From Falsochrobactrum ovis (GTDB lineage: Bacteria > Pseudomonadota > Alphaproteobacteria > Rhizobiales > Rhizobiaceae), in NCBI RefSeq assembly GCF_003259955.1, contig NZ_QLMK01000008.1:1-64000 (forward strand): DNA of 64,000 nucleotides. The letters are read 5' to 3'. Below the pieces are notes generated by a model that had not been told where the DNA came from, ran no database searches, and saw nothing but the letters and a program-made list of their open reading frames with translations. A program made the position numbers and the translations under genes. Shown here piece after piece: positions 18,177 to 26,802 of the stretch (its first letter is position 1; the number at the start of each line of letters is the position of its first letter).

Positions 18177-18552
18177 CTAGCTCTCCTCAAAGCTCATCGT
18201 TCCAAAAAAGTGTCGTATTTTCAAATGACAATTCACCGTCGGATATATCGCCGGACACCGCGCCGCATACTGGGAGTTCATGCCGTACAGTTTTAATTAT
18301 TGGTCGGGCCGGATGTTTTTAGCTCGGCGTTCTGTGAAACGTTTCTACCGAAAATATCTTGACCAATTATAAATAGTATGTTTGCATATAAATATTAGAG
18401 CCGAGACATGCTGTAGGACAGAGGAGCCGTCCGCAGCCACCGGTCTGAAATCAAAGTAGGTTTCGGACCTTTATGTTCCTCGGGGTGAAGGAGGTTAGAG
18501 CGCCGTAGGATGCGTCTACTAAGATGCGCGGTGTTCTCGTAGGAGGGCAAGA
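18177..18552. promoter_or_regulatory. Divergent promoter region with a LacI-type box
   Basis: This 376-bp region separates the leftward amidohydrolase from the rightward CUT1 operon and holds no gene. At 18336-18345 GAAACGTTTC is a perfect palindrome with a central CG, the form of LacI-family operators. It is followed by an AT-rich stretch to about 18400 that could carry promoters. No LacI gene is adjacent; the nearest are at 26803 and 53237. GTAGGAGGG at about 18540 is the ribosome binding site for 18553. Confidence 0.5.
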
Positions 18553-19872
18553 ATGAGAAATTTTACGACATTTATGCTGGCAGGATCGGTTCTGCTGGCG
18601 ACAGGTATAGTTTCTGCCGGAGCAGCAGATCTTCCCGGCAAATTCGAAGGCGTCACCATCAATGCTAAGCTTATCGGCGGGCAGCAATATGAAGCGCTTT
18701 ATTCGCGAATCGCTGATTGGGAACAGGCAACAGGCGCCAAAGTAAGTATTCTATCTAAGAAAAACCATTTTGAGCTTGATAAAGAAATCAAATCGGACAT
18801 TGCTTCGCGTTCGATCAATTGGTGCGTAGGCTCCAATCACTCGTCTTTTGCCCCCCAATATCCCGATCTTTTTGTCGATCTGAACGGATTGCTTCCCAAA
18901 GAAGAAATCGAAGGTTTCGTGCCTTCCGTTATCCAGGCTTCCACGCTTAACGACAAGCTGGTGATGCTGCCGCGCGCACAATTCGACGTATCGGCGCTTT
19001 ATTATCAGAAAAGCCTCTACGAAGACGAAGCAAAGAAGGTCGCTTTCAAAGACAAATACGGTTACGATCTAACTCCACCCAAAACTTGGAAAGAAGTTTC
19101 TGATCAGGCTGTTTTCTTTGCCGATCCGCCTAATTTCTATGGCACGCAATTTGCCGGAAAAGAAGAGGCGATCAACGGTCGGTTCTATGAATTGTTAGTT
19201 GCCGAAGGCGGGGAATATCTCGACGCCGAAGGTAAGCCCGCTTTCAATTCTGAAGCCGGGGTGCGTGCGCTTGATTGGTTCGTTAATCTTTATAAGGATA
19301 AGGCAGTTCCTGCTGGCACGACCAATTATCTTTGGGATGAACTGGGTGCCGGATTTGCTTCAGGCACTATTGCGCTTAATCTCGATTGGCCAGGCTGGGC
19401 GGCCTATTTCAACGATCCGGAATCCTCAAAAATTGCAGGCAATGTCGGCGTTGTAGTGGCACCGGAAGGCTCAGCAGGCAAACGCACGGGTTGGTCTGGC
19501 CATCACGGTTTCTCTGTTACTGAAACTTGCGATAATAAAGAAGCCGCCGCATCCTTGGTCTGGTTTCTGACCAATGAGGAGTCCCAGAAGCAGGAATCGG
19601 CTGCGGGCACGCTGCCAACACGTAACGCTGTTTGGGATTATGTCATCGAACAGGCTGCTTCCGATCCGTATAAGAAGGAAGTGCTCTCGGTATTCCAGGA
19701 AACGGCAAAGACCGCTTTTCCAGTTCCGCAGACCCCATCCTGGATTGAAATTTCTAATGCCGTCTATCCTGAGCTTCAGGCGGCGATCCTCGGCGATAAG
19801 ACCTCGCAGCAGGCGCTTAACGATGCCGCCAAGACGGCAACGCAGATCCTTGAGGATGCTGGCGAACTCTGA
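18553..19872 (+). CDS. CUT1 sugar ABC transporter, periplasmic binding protein
   Basis: This 439-residue family 1 solute-binding protein has a signal peptide ending around SAGAA/DLPG. Typical elements include VDLNGLLPKEEIEGFVPSV, PRAQFDVSALYYQKSLYED and GHHGFSVTETCDNKEAAASL. It delivers its ligand to the two permeases encoded next. The ligand is probably a sugar or sugar derivative given the flanking lactonase-like, enolase-superfamily and mutarotase genes. A ribosome binding site AGGAGGG precedes ATG 18553. The gene leads the seven-gene operon up to 25822. Confidence 0.87.
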   Translation: MRNFTTFMLAGSVLLATGIVSAGAADLPGKFEGVTINAKLIGGQQYEALYSRIADWEQATGAKVSILSKKNHFELDKEIKSDIASRSINWCVGSNHSSFAPQYPDLFVDLNGLLPKEEIEGFVPSVIQASTLNDKLVMLPRAQFDVSALYYQKSLYEDEAKKVAFKDKYGYDLTPPKTWKEVSDQAVFFADPPNFYGTQFAGKEEAINGRFYELLVAEGGEYLDAEGKPAFNSEAGVRALDWFVNLYKDKAVPAGTTNYLWDELGAGFASGTIALNLDWPGWAAYFNDPESSKIAGNVGVVVAPEGSAGKRTGWSGHHGFSVTETCDNKEAAASLVWFLTNEESQKQESAAGTLPTRNAVWDYVIEQAASDPYKKEVLSVFQETAKTAFPVPQTPSWIEISNAVYPELQAAILGDKTSQQALNDAAKTATQILEDAGEL

Positions 19873-19891
19873 TTTCGCTTCGTGAACCTAT

Positions 19892-19928
19892 GGCTCGCCT
19901 TTTGGGGAACCGATTGGCGGGCCTTTTT
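19892..19928 (+). terminator. Intercistronic stem-loop with T-run after the binding-protein gene
   Basis: GGCTCGCC (19892-19899) pairs with GGCGGGCC (19916-19923), using one T-G wobble, and TTTTT follows at 19924-19928. It sits between the binding-protein gene and the first permease, so it most likely acts as a partial terminator that lowers permease expression. Confidence 0.6.
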
Positions 19929-19966
19929 GATAGGTTTCTGGCTGGTTTCACCGCTTCGGAAGAACA

Positions 19967-20860
19967 ATGTTTAAACGAATTTCTCCGCCGGCTTTGCTTT
20001 TGCTTCCGGCCTTCATCATTCTCGCGGCGGTCGTGTTGTTTCCCCTCGCGCTGTCGCTTTATTCAAGCTTCACCCCCTTTCGGCTGACGCGTCCCGATAG
20101 CCTTTTTAATTTCATCGGCTTGCGCAATTATCAGCGTATCATGAGTGATTGGGTGTTTTGGGCAGCATTCATCCGCACGGTGATTTTTCTCACCATCGCC
20201 CTCAATCTGGAAATGCTATTGGGCCTCGGCCTGGCTCTGCTGGTCAATAAGGCGACCCATGGGCAACGTGTATTGCGCACGTTGATGATGTTCCCAATGA
20301 TGTTTTCGCCTGTATTGGTCGGCTTTCAGTTCAAATTCATGTTCAACGATAATATCGGTTTGGTGAATAATGCCCTGCAATCCTTGGGGCTCACCGATAC
20401 GGCTATTCCTTGGTTGATTGATGGCAATCTGGCGCTCTTTGCTATTTTGACGGCGGAAGTCTGGATGTCTACTTCGGTCTTTGCGATCCTGATCCTTGGG
20501 GGCCTGTTGTCCATGCCGCAAGATCCGGTAGAGGCGGCTCGGGTGGATGGCTGCACGCCGTGGCAAACTTTCCGTTATGTGGTCTGGCCATATTTGATGC
20601 CCTTTGCCTTTATCGCGATGACCATACGTTCGCTTGATGTGGCGCGGGCCTACGACATTGTGAAGATCATGACGGACGGGGGCCCGGCACGTCGTACCGA
20701 GCTTATCTGGACGCTGGTGGGACGAACCGCCTATTCCGATGCGCAAATGGGCATGGCAAACGCCATGGCATATATCGCGATCCTGCTTTCTATCATCTTC
20801 ACCGTAATGTTCTTCCGCAAGCTTGCTTCCGCACGTGCGCAAATCGGAGCGGAGTGGTAA
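19967..20860 (+). CDS. CUT1 sugar ABC transporter permease (MalF type)
   Basis: This 297-residue inner-membrane permease has six hydrophobic segments. The cytoplasmic EAA loop reads EAARVDGCTPWQTFRYVVWP, the contact site for the ATPase. It pairs with the permease encoded next. The stop at 20858-20860 comes just before ATG 20863 of the partner, so the two are translationally linked. Its place after the binding protein and the stem-loop is the standard CUT1 order. Confidence 0.88.
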   Translation: MFKRISPPALLLLPAFIILAAVVLFPLALSLYSSFTPFRLTRPDSLFNFIGLRNYQRIMSDWVFWAAFIRTVIFLTIALNLEMLLGLGLALLVNKATHGQRVLRTLMMFPMMFSPVLVGFQFKFMFNDNIGLVNNALQSLGLTDTAIPWLIDGNLALFAILTAEVWMSTSVFAILILGGLLSMPQDPVEAARVDGCTPWQTFRYVVWPYLMPFAFIAMTIRSLDVARAYDIVKIMTDGGPARRTELIWTLVGRTAYSDAQMGMANAMAYIAILLSIIFTVMFFRKLASARAQIGAEW

Positions 20861-20862
20861 TC

Positions 20863-21741
20863 ATGGCTACAAATACACTTTCCAATAATCAGCATCGCCT
20901 GCTGCGCCGGGTTAAAAAATTCGCCTATCTGGTCGGCTTGTTCATTGCGATGTCAATCATTTGTCTACCGGGTTTGTGGATCGTGCTGTCGTCGCTGCGT
21001 TCGCCGGTGGAAATCATGGCAAAACCGCCCGTTTGGATACCGGAAACCATTACGCTCGACGCTTATTATGCGATGTTTTCTGGCGCGGGCGGCGGCGGTA
21101 TTCCAGTCTGGGATTATTTCCGCAACTCGCTGATTATCTCAATCACATCAACAATCATTGCGCTGATCGTTGGCGTATCTGGTGGCTATGCTTTTGCGCG
21201 TTTTCGGTTCTGGGGCAAGTCGACCACCTTTCTTGGCCTGATGCTGACCCGTTCGGTTCCCGGCATTGCTTTGTCGTTGCCATTGTTCATGCTCTATTCG
21301 CGCATTGGCATCATCGACACGCATTTTGGGCTGATTATCACCTATGTAGCGCTGAATGTGCCTTTCACGATCTGGTTGATTGACGGATTTTTCCGTCAAG
21401 TTCCAAAAGATCTCGCTGAGGCAGCACAGATTGACGGCTGCACTCGCTGGCAGGCTTTCTGGCAGGTAGAATTTCCGCTGGCAGGTCCCGGCATTGCGAC
21501 GGCGGGCATCTTTGCTTTTCTCACATCATGGAACGAATATGCGCTGGCTTCCCAGCTGACCCGTTCCGTTAATTCCAAGACCCTTCCTGTTGGTCTTTTA
21601 GATTACACCGCTGAATTCACTATTGATTGGCGCGGCATGTGCGCGTTGGCGGTTGTGATGATTATTCCGGCGTTGACCCTCACATTCATCGTTCAGAAGC
21701 ATCTTGTTGCTGGTCTGACGTTCGGCGCGGTTAAAGGTTGA
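20863..21741 (+). CDS. CUT1 sugar ABC transporter permease (MalG type)
   Basis: This 292-residue permease has six hydrophobic segments and the EAA loop EAAQIDGCTRWQAFWQVEFP. I chose ATG 20863; an in-frame GTG at 20854 would overlap the previous gene and has no better ribosome binding site than the GGAGCGGAG before 20863. It ends with the typical MalG-type tail LVAGLTFGAVKG. It forms the channel with the preceding MalF-type protein. Confidence 0.88.
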   Translation: MATNTLSNNQHRLLRRVKKFAYLVGLFIAMSIICLPGLWIVLSSLRSPVEIMAKPPVWIPETITLDAYYAMFSGAGGGGIPVWDYFRNSLIISITSTIIALIVGVSGGYAFARFRFWGKSTTFLGLMLTRSVPGIALSLPLFMLYSRIGIIDTHFGLIITYVALNVPFTIWLIDGFFRQVPKDLAEAAQIDGCTRWQAFWQVEFPLAGPGIATAGIFAFLTSWNEYALASQLTRSVNSKTLPVGLLDYTAEFTIDWRGMCALAVVMIIPALTLTFIVQKHLVAGLTFGAVKG

Positions 21742-21748
21742 TAGTACA

Positions 21749-22852
21749 ATGGCCCAGCTTTCCATTAAAAATCTCGTCAAACGCTACGGCAGTGTCGAAG
21801 TCGTTCATGGCATTAATCTCGAAATTGCTGATAAGGAATTTGTTGCACTTGTTGGCCCTTCAGGCTGTGGGAAATCGACCACGCTGCGCATGATTGCGGG
21901 TCTTGAAACCATATCCGATGGCACGCTTGAGATCGGCGGCAAGGTTGTTAATGATCTACCGCCGCGTGATCGTAATATCTCAATGGTTTTCCAGTCCTAT
22001 GCTCTTTATCCGCATATGTCGGTGCGCGAGAATATGGGGTTCTCGCTGAAAATTGCGAAACAGCCCCAGGCAGAAATCGACCGCCGCGTCAACGAAGCCT
22101 CCGCTATTCTTGGTCTGGAAACGTTGATGGAACGCCGCCCGGCACAGCTTTCCGGCGGACAGCGTCAGCGAGTGGCAATGGGTCGCGCAATCGTTCGCAA
22201 TCCGGAAGTATTTTTGTTCGACGAACCATTATCGAACTTGGATGCGAAGCTGCGCACACAGATGCGCACGGAGATCAAAAAACTCCATGCGAAAGTACAG
22301 TCCACCGTTGTTTATGTGACGCATGATCAGGTTGAGGCAATGACCTTAGCCGACCGTATCGTTATCATGCGTGACGGCCATATTGAGCAGGTCGGAACAC
22401 CTGATGAAGTGTTCAAGCGCCCTGCAACGCAGTTTGTTGCCGGATTTATCGGTTCGCCACCGATGAATATGGCAGAAGCTACCGTGCAGGGATCGGAGTT
22501 GGTTTTCATCAGTGGTGAACGTCTTCCATTACCGCAACAGTTCAAGGCGCAGGTTAAAGAGGGCGCAAAGGTTATTTTCGGCCTGCGTCCGGACGATCTT
22601 TTTCCAAAAGGACATGGGCTTTCCTCGGGTGATACCATTTATGAGGTAGAGATGCGTGTCTCGATCACCGAGCCTCTTGGCAATGAGACATTGGTCTTTA
22701 CCGAATTTGGCGGCAAAGAATGGGTGGCTCGTATGCTAAACCCACGTCATCTTAATGCCGGTGAAAAAATCCCTATGCATTTTGATCTGTCACAGGCGCA
22801 TCTGTTTGATGCAACCAGCGGCAAGAGTTTGGCTCAGAACGTGGGAACGTAA
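21749..22852 (+). CDS. CUT1 sugar ABC transporter ATP-binding protein (UgpC/MalK type)
   Basis: This 367-residue ATPase has Walker A GPSGCGKST near residue 36, signature LSGGQRQRVAMGRAI, Walker B FLFDEPLSNLDAKLR and the switch His in VTHDQVEAMT. A C-terminal regulatory domain of about 130 residues (FGLRPDDLF onward) is of the MalK/UgpC type. It powers the preceding permeases. It is seven bases behind the MalG-type gene and two bases before the enolase-superfamily gene, so catabolic genes are co-transcribed with the transporter. Confidence 0.9.
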   Translation: MAQLSIKNLVKRYGSVEVVHGINLEIADKEFVALVGPSGCGKSTTLRMIAGLETISDGTLEIGGKVVNDLPPRDRNISMVFQSYALYPHMSVRENMGFSLKIAKQPQAEIDRRVNEASAILGLETLMERRPAQLSGGQRQRVAMGRAIVRNPEVFLFDEPLSNLDAKLRTQMRTEIKKLHAKVQSTVVYVTHDQVEAMTLADRIVIMRDGHIEQVGTPDEVFKRPATQFVAGFIGSPPMNMAEATVQGSELVFISGERLPLPQQFKAQVKEGAKVIFGLRPDDLFPKGHGLSSGDTIYEVEMRVSITEPLGNETLVFTEFGGKEWVARMLNPRHLNAGEKIPMHFDLSQAHLFDATSGKSLAQNVGT

Positions 22853-22854
22853 TC

Positions 22855-23973
22855 ATGGCACGTATTGAGAAAGTCGAACTGCGCATGGTGGACCTCCCGC
22901 CAAAGGTCAAGCGCACGGATGCAATCCAAAGCTTTGTTAGCCAGGAGACACCAATCGTTACCATCACTGACAGTGATGGCGCGGTCGGCACCGGTTACAG
23001 CTATACTATCGGTACAGGCGGCTCATCGGTCATGCGTTTGCTGAACGACCATCTGGTGCCGTTGATTATTGGTGAGGATGCGGATTGTATCGAGGCGATT
23101 TGGCGCAAGCTTGAATTTGCAACCCATGCCACAACGATTGGTGCGATAACCGCTTTGGCGCTTGCGGCTATTGATACCGCGCTTTGGGATCTGCGTGCCA
23201 AGAAGCAAAACCTGCCTTTGTGGAAGCTCGCGGGTGGCGCTAAGGATCGGTGCCCGCTCTACACCACAGAAGGTGGGTGGCTACATATTGAGCAAGAAGC
23301 GCTGGTTGAAGACGCTTTACTGGCGAAGTCCATGGGTTTTTCCGGCTCCAAGGTGAAAATTGGCAAACCGCACGGTTCTGAAGATTATGCGCGTCTTGCG
23401 GCGGTGCGTGCAGCCGTCGGAGATGGCTTTGAAATCATGACTGACTGCAATCAGGGCTTTACGGTCGATGAAGCAATCCGACGTGCGGAACGGCTGAAGG
23501 AACTTGATCTTGCATGGATTGAAGAACCGCTTCCCGCCGATGATATTGATGGCCATATCCGTCTTTCGCGTTCGGCGGCAACACCGATTGCAATTGGTGA
23601 ATCGATCTATTCAATCCGCCATTTCCGAGAATATATGCAAAAGGGTGCTTGCTCCATCGTTCAGGTTGATGTGGCCCGCATTGGAGGGATCACGCCTTGG
23701 CTGAAAGTGGCCCATGCCGCAGAAGCTTTTGATATTCCGGTCTGTCCGCATTTCCTGATGGAGCTTCATGTTAGCCTTACCTGCGCGGTTCCGAACGGCC
23801 GCTATGTCGAATATATTCCACAGCTTGATGAATTGACCACCAAAGGCATGGAAATCCGTGACGGTCATGCGATTGCGCCATCCGAGCCGGGTATTGGTAT
23901 TGCGTGGGATTGGGATGCTATCGCTGCGCGCTCCATACCCGAATTCACCCGCGAGATTGTGAGGTGCTCATGA
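22855..23973 (+). CDS. Enolase-superfamily enzyme (mandelate racemase/muconate lactonizing type), sugar-acid dehydratase-like
   Basis: The 372-residue protein has the two-domain enolase-superfamily fold. Visible active-site parts are SKVKIGKPH (the KxK base), metal ligands Asp in MTDCNQG, Glu in WIEEPL and Glu in AIGESI, then VDVARIGG and the His of CPHFLMELH. The Lys and the Asp-His pair place it in the mandelate racemase subgroup, whose members mostly dehydrate sugar acids. With a lactonase-like and an oxidoreductase gene nearby, a sugar-acid dehydratase is likely. The substrate is not assignable. The stop overlaps the next start. Confidence 0.82.
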   Translation: MARIEKVELRMVDLPPKVKRTDAIQSFVSQETPIVTITDSDGAVGTGYSYTIGTGGSSVMRLLNDHLVPLIIGEDADCIEAIWRKLEFATHATTIGAITALALAAIDTALWDLRAKKQNLPLWKLAGGAKDRCPLYTTEGGWLHIEQEALVEDALLAKSMGFSGSKVKIGKPHGSEDYARLAAVRAAVGDGFEIMTDCNQGFTVDEAIRRAERLKELDLAWIEEPLPADDIDGHIRLSRSAATPIAIGESIYSIRHFREYMQKGACSIVQVDVARIGGITPWLKVAHAAEAFDIPVCPHFLMELHVSLTCAVPNGRYVEYIPQLDELTTKGMEIRDGHAIAPSEPGIGIAWDWDAIAARSIPEFTREIVRCS

Positions 23974-24302
23974 CACAGCGAATGGGTATGGTGATTGGGC
24001 TGAAAGCTGAAAAAGTCGCCGAATACAAAGAGTTGCACGCAAAGGTGTGGCCGGAAATTCTGGCGCTTATTTCCGAATGTAACATCACAAATTACACCAT
24101 CTTTCTTAAAGAGCCTGAGAATCTTTTATTCGGTACGTGGGAATATGTGGGCACAGATTTTGAAGCCGACATGAAAAAAATGGCTAATAATCCCAAAAAC
24201 CAAGAATGGTGGTCGGTCTGTATGCCATGCCAGATACCGTTAGAAACTCGTAAAGAGGGCGAGTGGTGGGCAATGATGGAGGAGGTTTTCCATTATGACT
24301 GA
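23970..24302 (+). CDS. L-rhamnose mutarotase-family protein (DUF718)
   Basis: This 110-residue protein is of the RhaM/RhaU fold, with the conserved ELHAKVWPEILALI, NYTIFL and NPKNQEWWSVC segments. Family members interconvert anomers of a 6-deoxy sugar. It starts at ATG 23970, overlapping the previous stop, and its end overlaps the next gene by eight bases. A second, clearly diverged member is the rhaU gene at 43521. Its presence suggests that the sugar imported here is a rhamnose- or fucose-like deoxyhexose. Confidence 0.85.
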   Translation: MTQRMGMVIGLKAEKVAEYKELHAKVWPEILALISECNITNYTIFLKEPENLLFGTWEYVGTDFEADMKKMANNPKNQEWWSVCMPCQIPLETRKEGEWWAMMEEVFHYD

Positions 24303-25374
24303 TGTTTTTGATCCCAAAACTCTGCGCCAATGGTGGGCGAAGCCGTCTCAACCAAAACCTATCGTTATTTTTGGCGCGGGCAGTATTGTTGGCGATGCGC
24401 ATCTGCCTGCTTATCAGAAAGGTGGTTTCCCGGTTGCGGGCATTTTCGATCCTAATTTTGACAAGGCAAGCAGGCTTGCCCAAAAATGGGATGTGAAAGC
24501 TTTTGCCAGCATTGAAGAAGCCCTCGCTGTCGAAAATGCAATCTTTGATCTTGCGACGCCACCTTCGGTCCATATTTCAATTCTTGAACAATTGCCTCAT
24601 GGTGCTGCCGCTCTTATCCAAAAGCCGATGGGTAGCGATCTCAATGCTGCGACGGAAATTCTAAAACTTTGCCGTGCGCGCAATTTGCAAGCGGCGGTTA
24701 ATTTCCAGCTGCGTTTCGCACCGATGATGCTTGCGCTCTATGATGCCGTTGATAAGGGATTATTAGGTGATGTGGTCGATTTTGATGCATGGTTGGCACT
24801 TGCTACGCCATGGGGGCTATGGCCTTTCTTAAAAGGTCTGCCGCGCATCGAGATTGCAATGCATTCGATCCATTATCTGGATTTCGTGCGTGGTCTGCTT
24901 GGTAATCCGCAAGGCGTTCATGCCAAGACAATTGGTCATCCGAACCACGAAGTGGCTCAAACACGCACCGCGGCCATTCTTGATTATGGCGATCGCATAC
25001 GCTGTGCATTGTCGATCAACCATGATCATGATTTTGGCCGGAAATTCCAGGCCTGCGAATTCCGCATCTGCGGGACTGAAGGTGCGGCCTATGTTAAGTT
25101 GGGTGTCAATCTCGACTATCCGCACGGCGAACCCGACGAGTTGTGGATCAAAACAAAAACTGATGAAGACTGGGTATCGGTTCCGCTTGAAGGTGCGTGG
25201 TTTCCAGACGCTTTTCTTAACCGCATGGCACAGTTGCAGCGTTTTGCAAGCGGCGAAGACTCCGAGCTAATCGGTTCGGTCGAAGATGCTTGGCATACAA
25301 TGGCCCTAGTTGAAGCTGGCTATCAATCAAGTGCGGCGCCCGCGACCCCGCTTCCTGCAAAACCGGAGTTTTAA
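24295..25374 (+). CDS. Gfo/Idh/MocA-family oxidoreductase
   Basis: The 359-residue protein has the nucleotide-binding start [22 protein letters not shown] and the C-terminal alpha/beta domain of the family. The usual EKP motif reads QKP ([13 protein letters not shown]), keeping the Lys but replacing the Glu. FQLRFAPM and [19 protein letters not shown] are further family segments, the latter with the likely catalytic His. It probably oxidises a sugar hydroxyl using NAD(P). It overlaps the mutarotase gene by eight bases and is one base from the MaoC gene. Confidence 0.82.
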   Translation: MTDVFDPKTLRQWWAKPSQPKPIVIFGAGSIVGDAHLPAYQKGGFPVAGIFDPNFDKASRLAQKWDVKAFASIEEALAVENAIFDLATPPSVHISILEQLPHGAAALIQKPMGSDLNAATEILKLCRARNLQAAVNFQLRFAPMMLALYDAVDKGLLGDVVDFDAWLALATPWGLWPFLKGLPRIEIAMHSIHYLDFVRGLLGNPQGVHAKTIGHPNHEVAQTRTAAILDYGDRIRCALSINHDHDFGRKFQACEFRICGTEGAAYVKLGVNLDYPHGEPDELWIKTKTDEDWVSVPLEGAWFPDAFLNRMAQLQRFASGEDSELIGSVEDAWHTMALVEAGYQSSAAPATPLPAKPEF

Positions 25375-25375
25375 A

Positions 25376-25822
25376 ATGACCGAACGGGTAATTTACTATG
25401 AAGATTATGAGCTCGGGCACGAGCGGGTGACCTATGGTCGGACTATCACGGAAACGGATTTCGTGGTTCACGCCGGCCATACCGGGGATTTCTTTCCGCA
25501 CCATATGGATGTCGAATTTGCAAAATCCTTGCCCGGGGGACAGCGCATCGCGCATGGCACTATGATCTTTTCTATCGGTGTCGGATTAACAGCGACGCTG
25601 ATTAACCCGGTGGCTTTTTCTTATGGCTATGATCGCCTTCGCTTTGTGCGCCCGGTGCATATCGGTGATACAATCAGAACGCGGGTCACAATCAGTGCAA
25701 AAGAAGATGATCCAAAACGGCCAAATATGGGTCGGGTTACAGAACGATGCGAGGTGCTAAACCAGCGCGATGAGGTTGTTTTGGCCTGTGATCATATCCT
25801 TTTGGTGGAGCGTAAGCCGTAA
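25376..25822 (+). CDS. MaoC-like hydratase/dehydratase (hotdog fold)
   Basis: The 148-residue protein starts at ATG 25376, one base after the preceding stop. It carries the MaoC/R-hydratase pattern [10 protein letters not shown] followed by [15 protein letters not shown], with the Asp-His pair of the hotdog hydratase site. Family members hydrate or dehydrate 2-enoyl-CoA thioesters. Such a gene is unexpected in a sugar ABC operon, but a CoA-transferase gene lies 9 kb upstream, so a CoA-bound acid intermediate may be part of this pathway. It is the last gene of the operon. Confidence 0.82.
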   Translation: MTERVIYYEDYELGHERVTYGRTITETDFVVHAGHTGDFFPHHMDVEFAKSLPGGQRIAHGTMIFSIGVGLTATLINPVAFSYGYDRLRFVRPVHIGDTIRTRVTISAKEDDPKRPNMGRVTERCEVLNQRDEVVLACDHILLVERKP

Positions 25823-26022
25823 TGATTTGCTGAGGTTTCAAGCGAAACATCCACGCCTTATTAAAGCTTTCAAGGTGCGCGTAACTTTCCAGCGTGCACC
25901 GCAATTAGACGCGGTTTCGGTGTCGGCAGACGTTATTACAACCACTCTTTACAGATCTTCGGCCAGCCAATTGCAGTAGTGCTGCTAGAGCATATTTAAG
26001 CGTCCCAGCAACTGTCTTTTGG

Positions 26023-26427
26023 TTATTGCACGGCAGATTCCGGATGGAGTTCGAGGTCGGTTTGGCCAAAATCATGTCCTTTAAACAGGATTGGTGCCTT
26101 AGCAACCTCAGCGACCGCGTAGGAAAAACAGTCTCCCATATTCAGCCCTGCAGGATGACGGCCCTTGCCGAATTTCTCGAAAGCCTTTTCTGCCGCACGA
26201 TAATGGGCCTGATCAAAGGCAACCGCTGTGACATTAGGTAAATTGGTGAGCTGATCGACTATTGCGCTGGCGTTCGCAAAGCCCTTGCCCGTGAGCACCA
26301 TTCGCAGCTCCAAAAGGGTAGGCCAACCTATAATGATCGCTTCACGTTGCAGCAGATATTGAAATTGTTCCGCTTCTGGTTCGCCCAAGGCCAGGGCTAG
26401 GATTACAGACGTATCAATGGCGATCAA
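26023..26427 (-). CDS. vapC: VapC-type PIN-domain toxin (ribonuclease)
   Basis: The 134-residue PIN-domain protein has the acidic residues of the ribonuclease site: Asp in MIAIDTSVILAL, Glu in LLELR, Asp in NMGDCFSYAVA and Asp in FKGHDFGQTD. VapC toxins cut RNA, often initiator tRNA. It begins with TTG at 26427, overlapping the antitoxin stop (TTGA), the usual coupled layout. It lies at the end of the CUT1 operon on the other strand and is unrelated to sugar metabolism. Confidence 0.85.
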   Translation of the reverse strand: MIAIDTSVILALALGEPEAEQFQYLLQREAIIIGWPTLLELRMVLTGKGFANASAIVDQLTNLPNVTAVAFDQAHYRAAEKAFEKFGKGRHPAGLNMGDCFSYAVAEVAKAPILFKGHDFGQTDLELHPESAVQ

Positions 26428-26681
26428 CGCGGCAATCCATGCTCATCATAGTGATCGTCATGGGCAGAAGTCGTGCCTGCCGGAACGGATTGCCGACCTT
26501 CAGCCATGAGCTCCAACAATGCGTGCATCGGGGTAGAAGCCTGTTGCTGGCGCAATTCCTGATCATAGCGCTCAAGCGCTCGTTCCACGAGCCTGTTGAT
26601 CGGCTGACCCGTGCGTTTAGCTAATGCATGCGCAAGATCGCGCGCTTTGCTGCTGCGTACAGATAATTGCGGTTCGGACAT
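26424..26681 (-). CDS. vapB: VapB-type antitoxin
   Basis: I place the start at ATG 26681, which gives 85 residues and follows AAGGAAATTAGGA. The N-terminal SVRSSKARDLAHALAKRTGQ resembles the short DNA-binding region of VapB/Rv0623-like antitoxins, and the C-terminal part should wrap the toxin. A longer frame to 26819 would overlap the LacI gene and lacks support. It overlaps vapC by four bases. The pair should be self-regulating; I see no clear operator in the 121-bp upstream gap. Confidence 0.78.
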   Translation of the reverse strand: MSEPQLSVRSSKARDLAHALAKRTGQPINRLVERALERYDQELRQQQASTPMHALLELMAEGRQSVPAGTTSAHDDHYDEHGLPR

Positions 26682-26802
26682 TCCTAATTTCCTTCCAAGG
26701 CCATTACGATTATATCTAAACTGCCAGAGATGGCAATGAGAGGAGGCGAGATGGCTAAGCTTGGATGTGCGTCCGTATGGGCCAAACGCTCTCGTGTAAG
26801 GC

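Noticed and set aside
20216-20842. 208-codon antisense frame inside the first CUT1 permease gene
   Set aside because: The product is low-complexity and strongly basic; the sense frame is a clear permease with an EAA loop.
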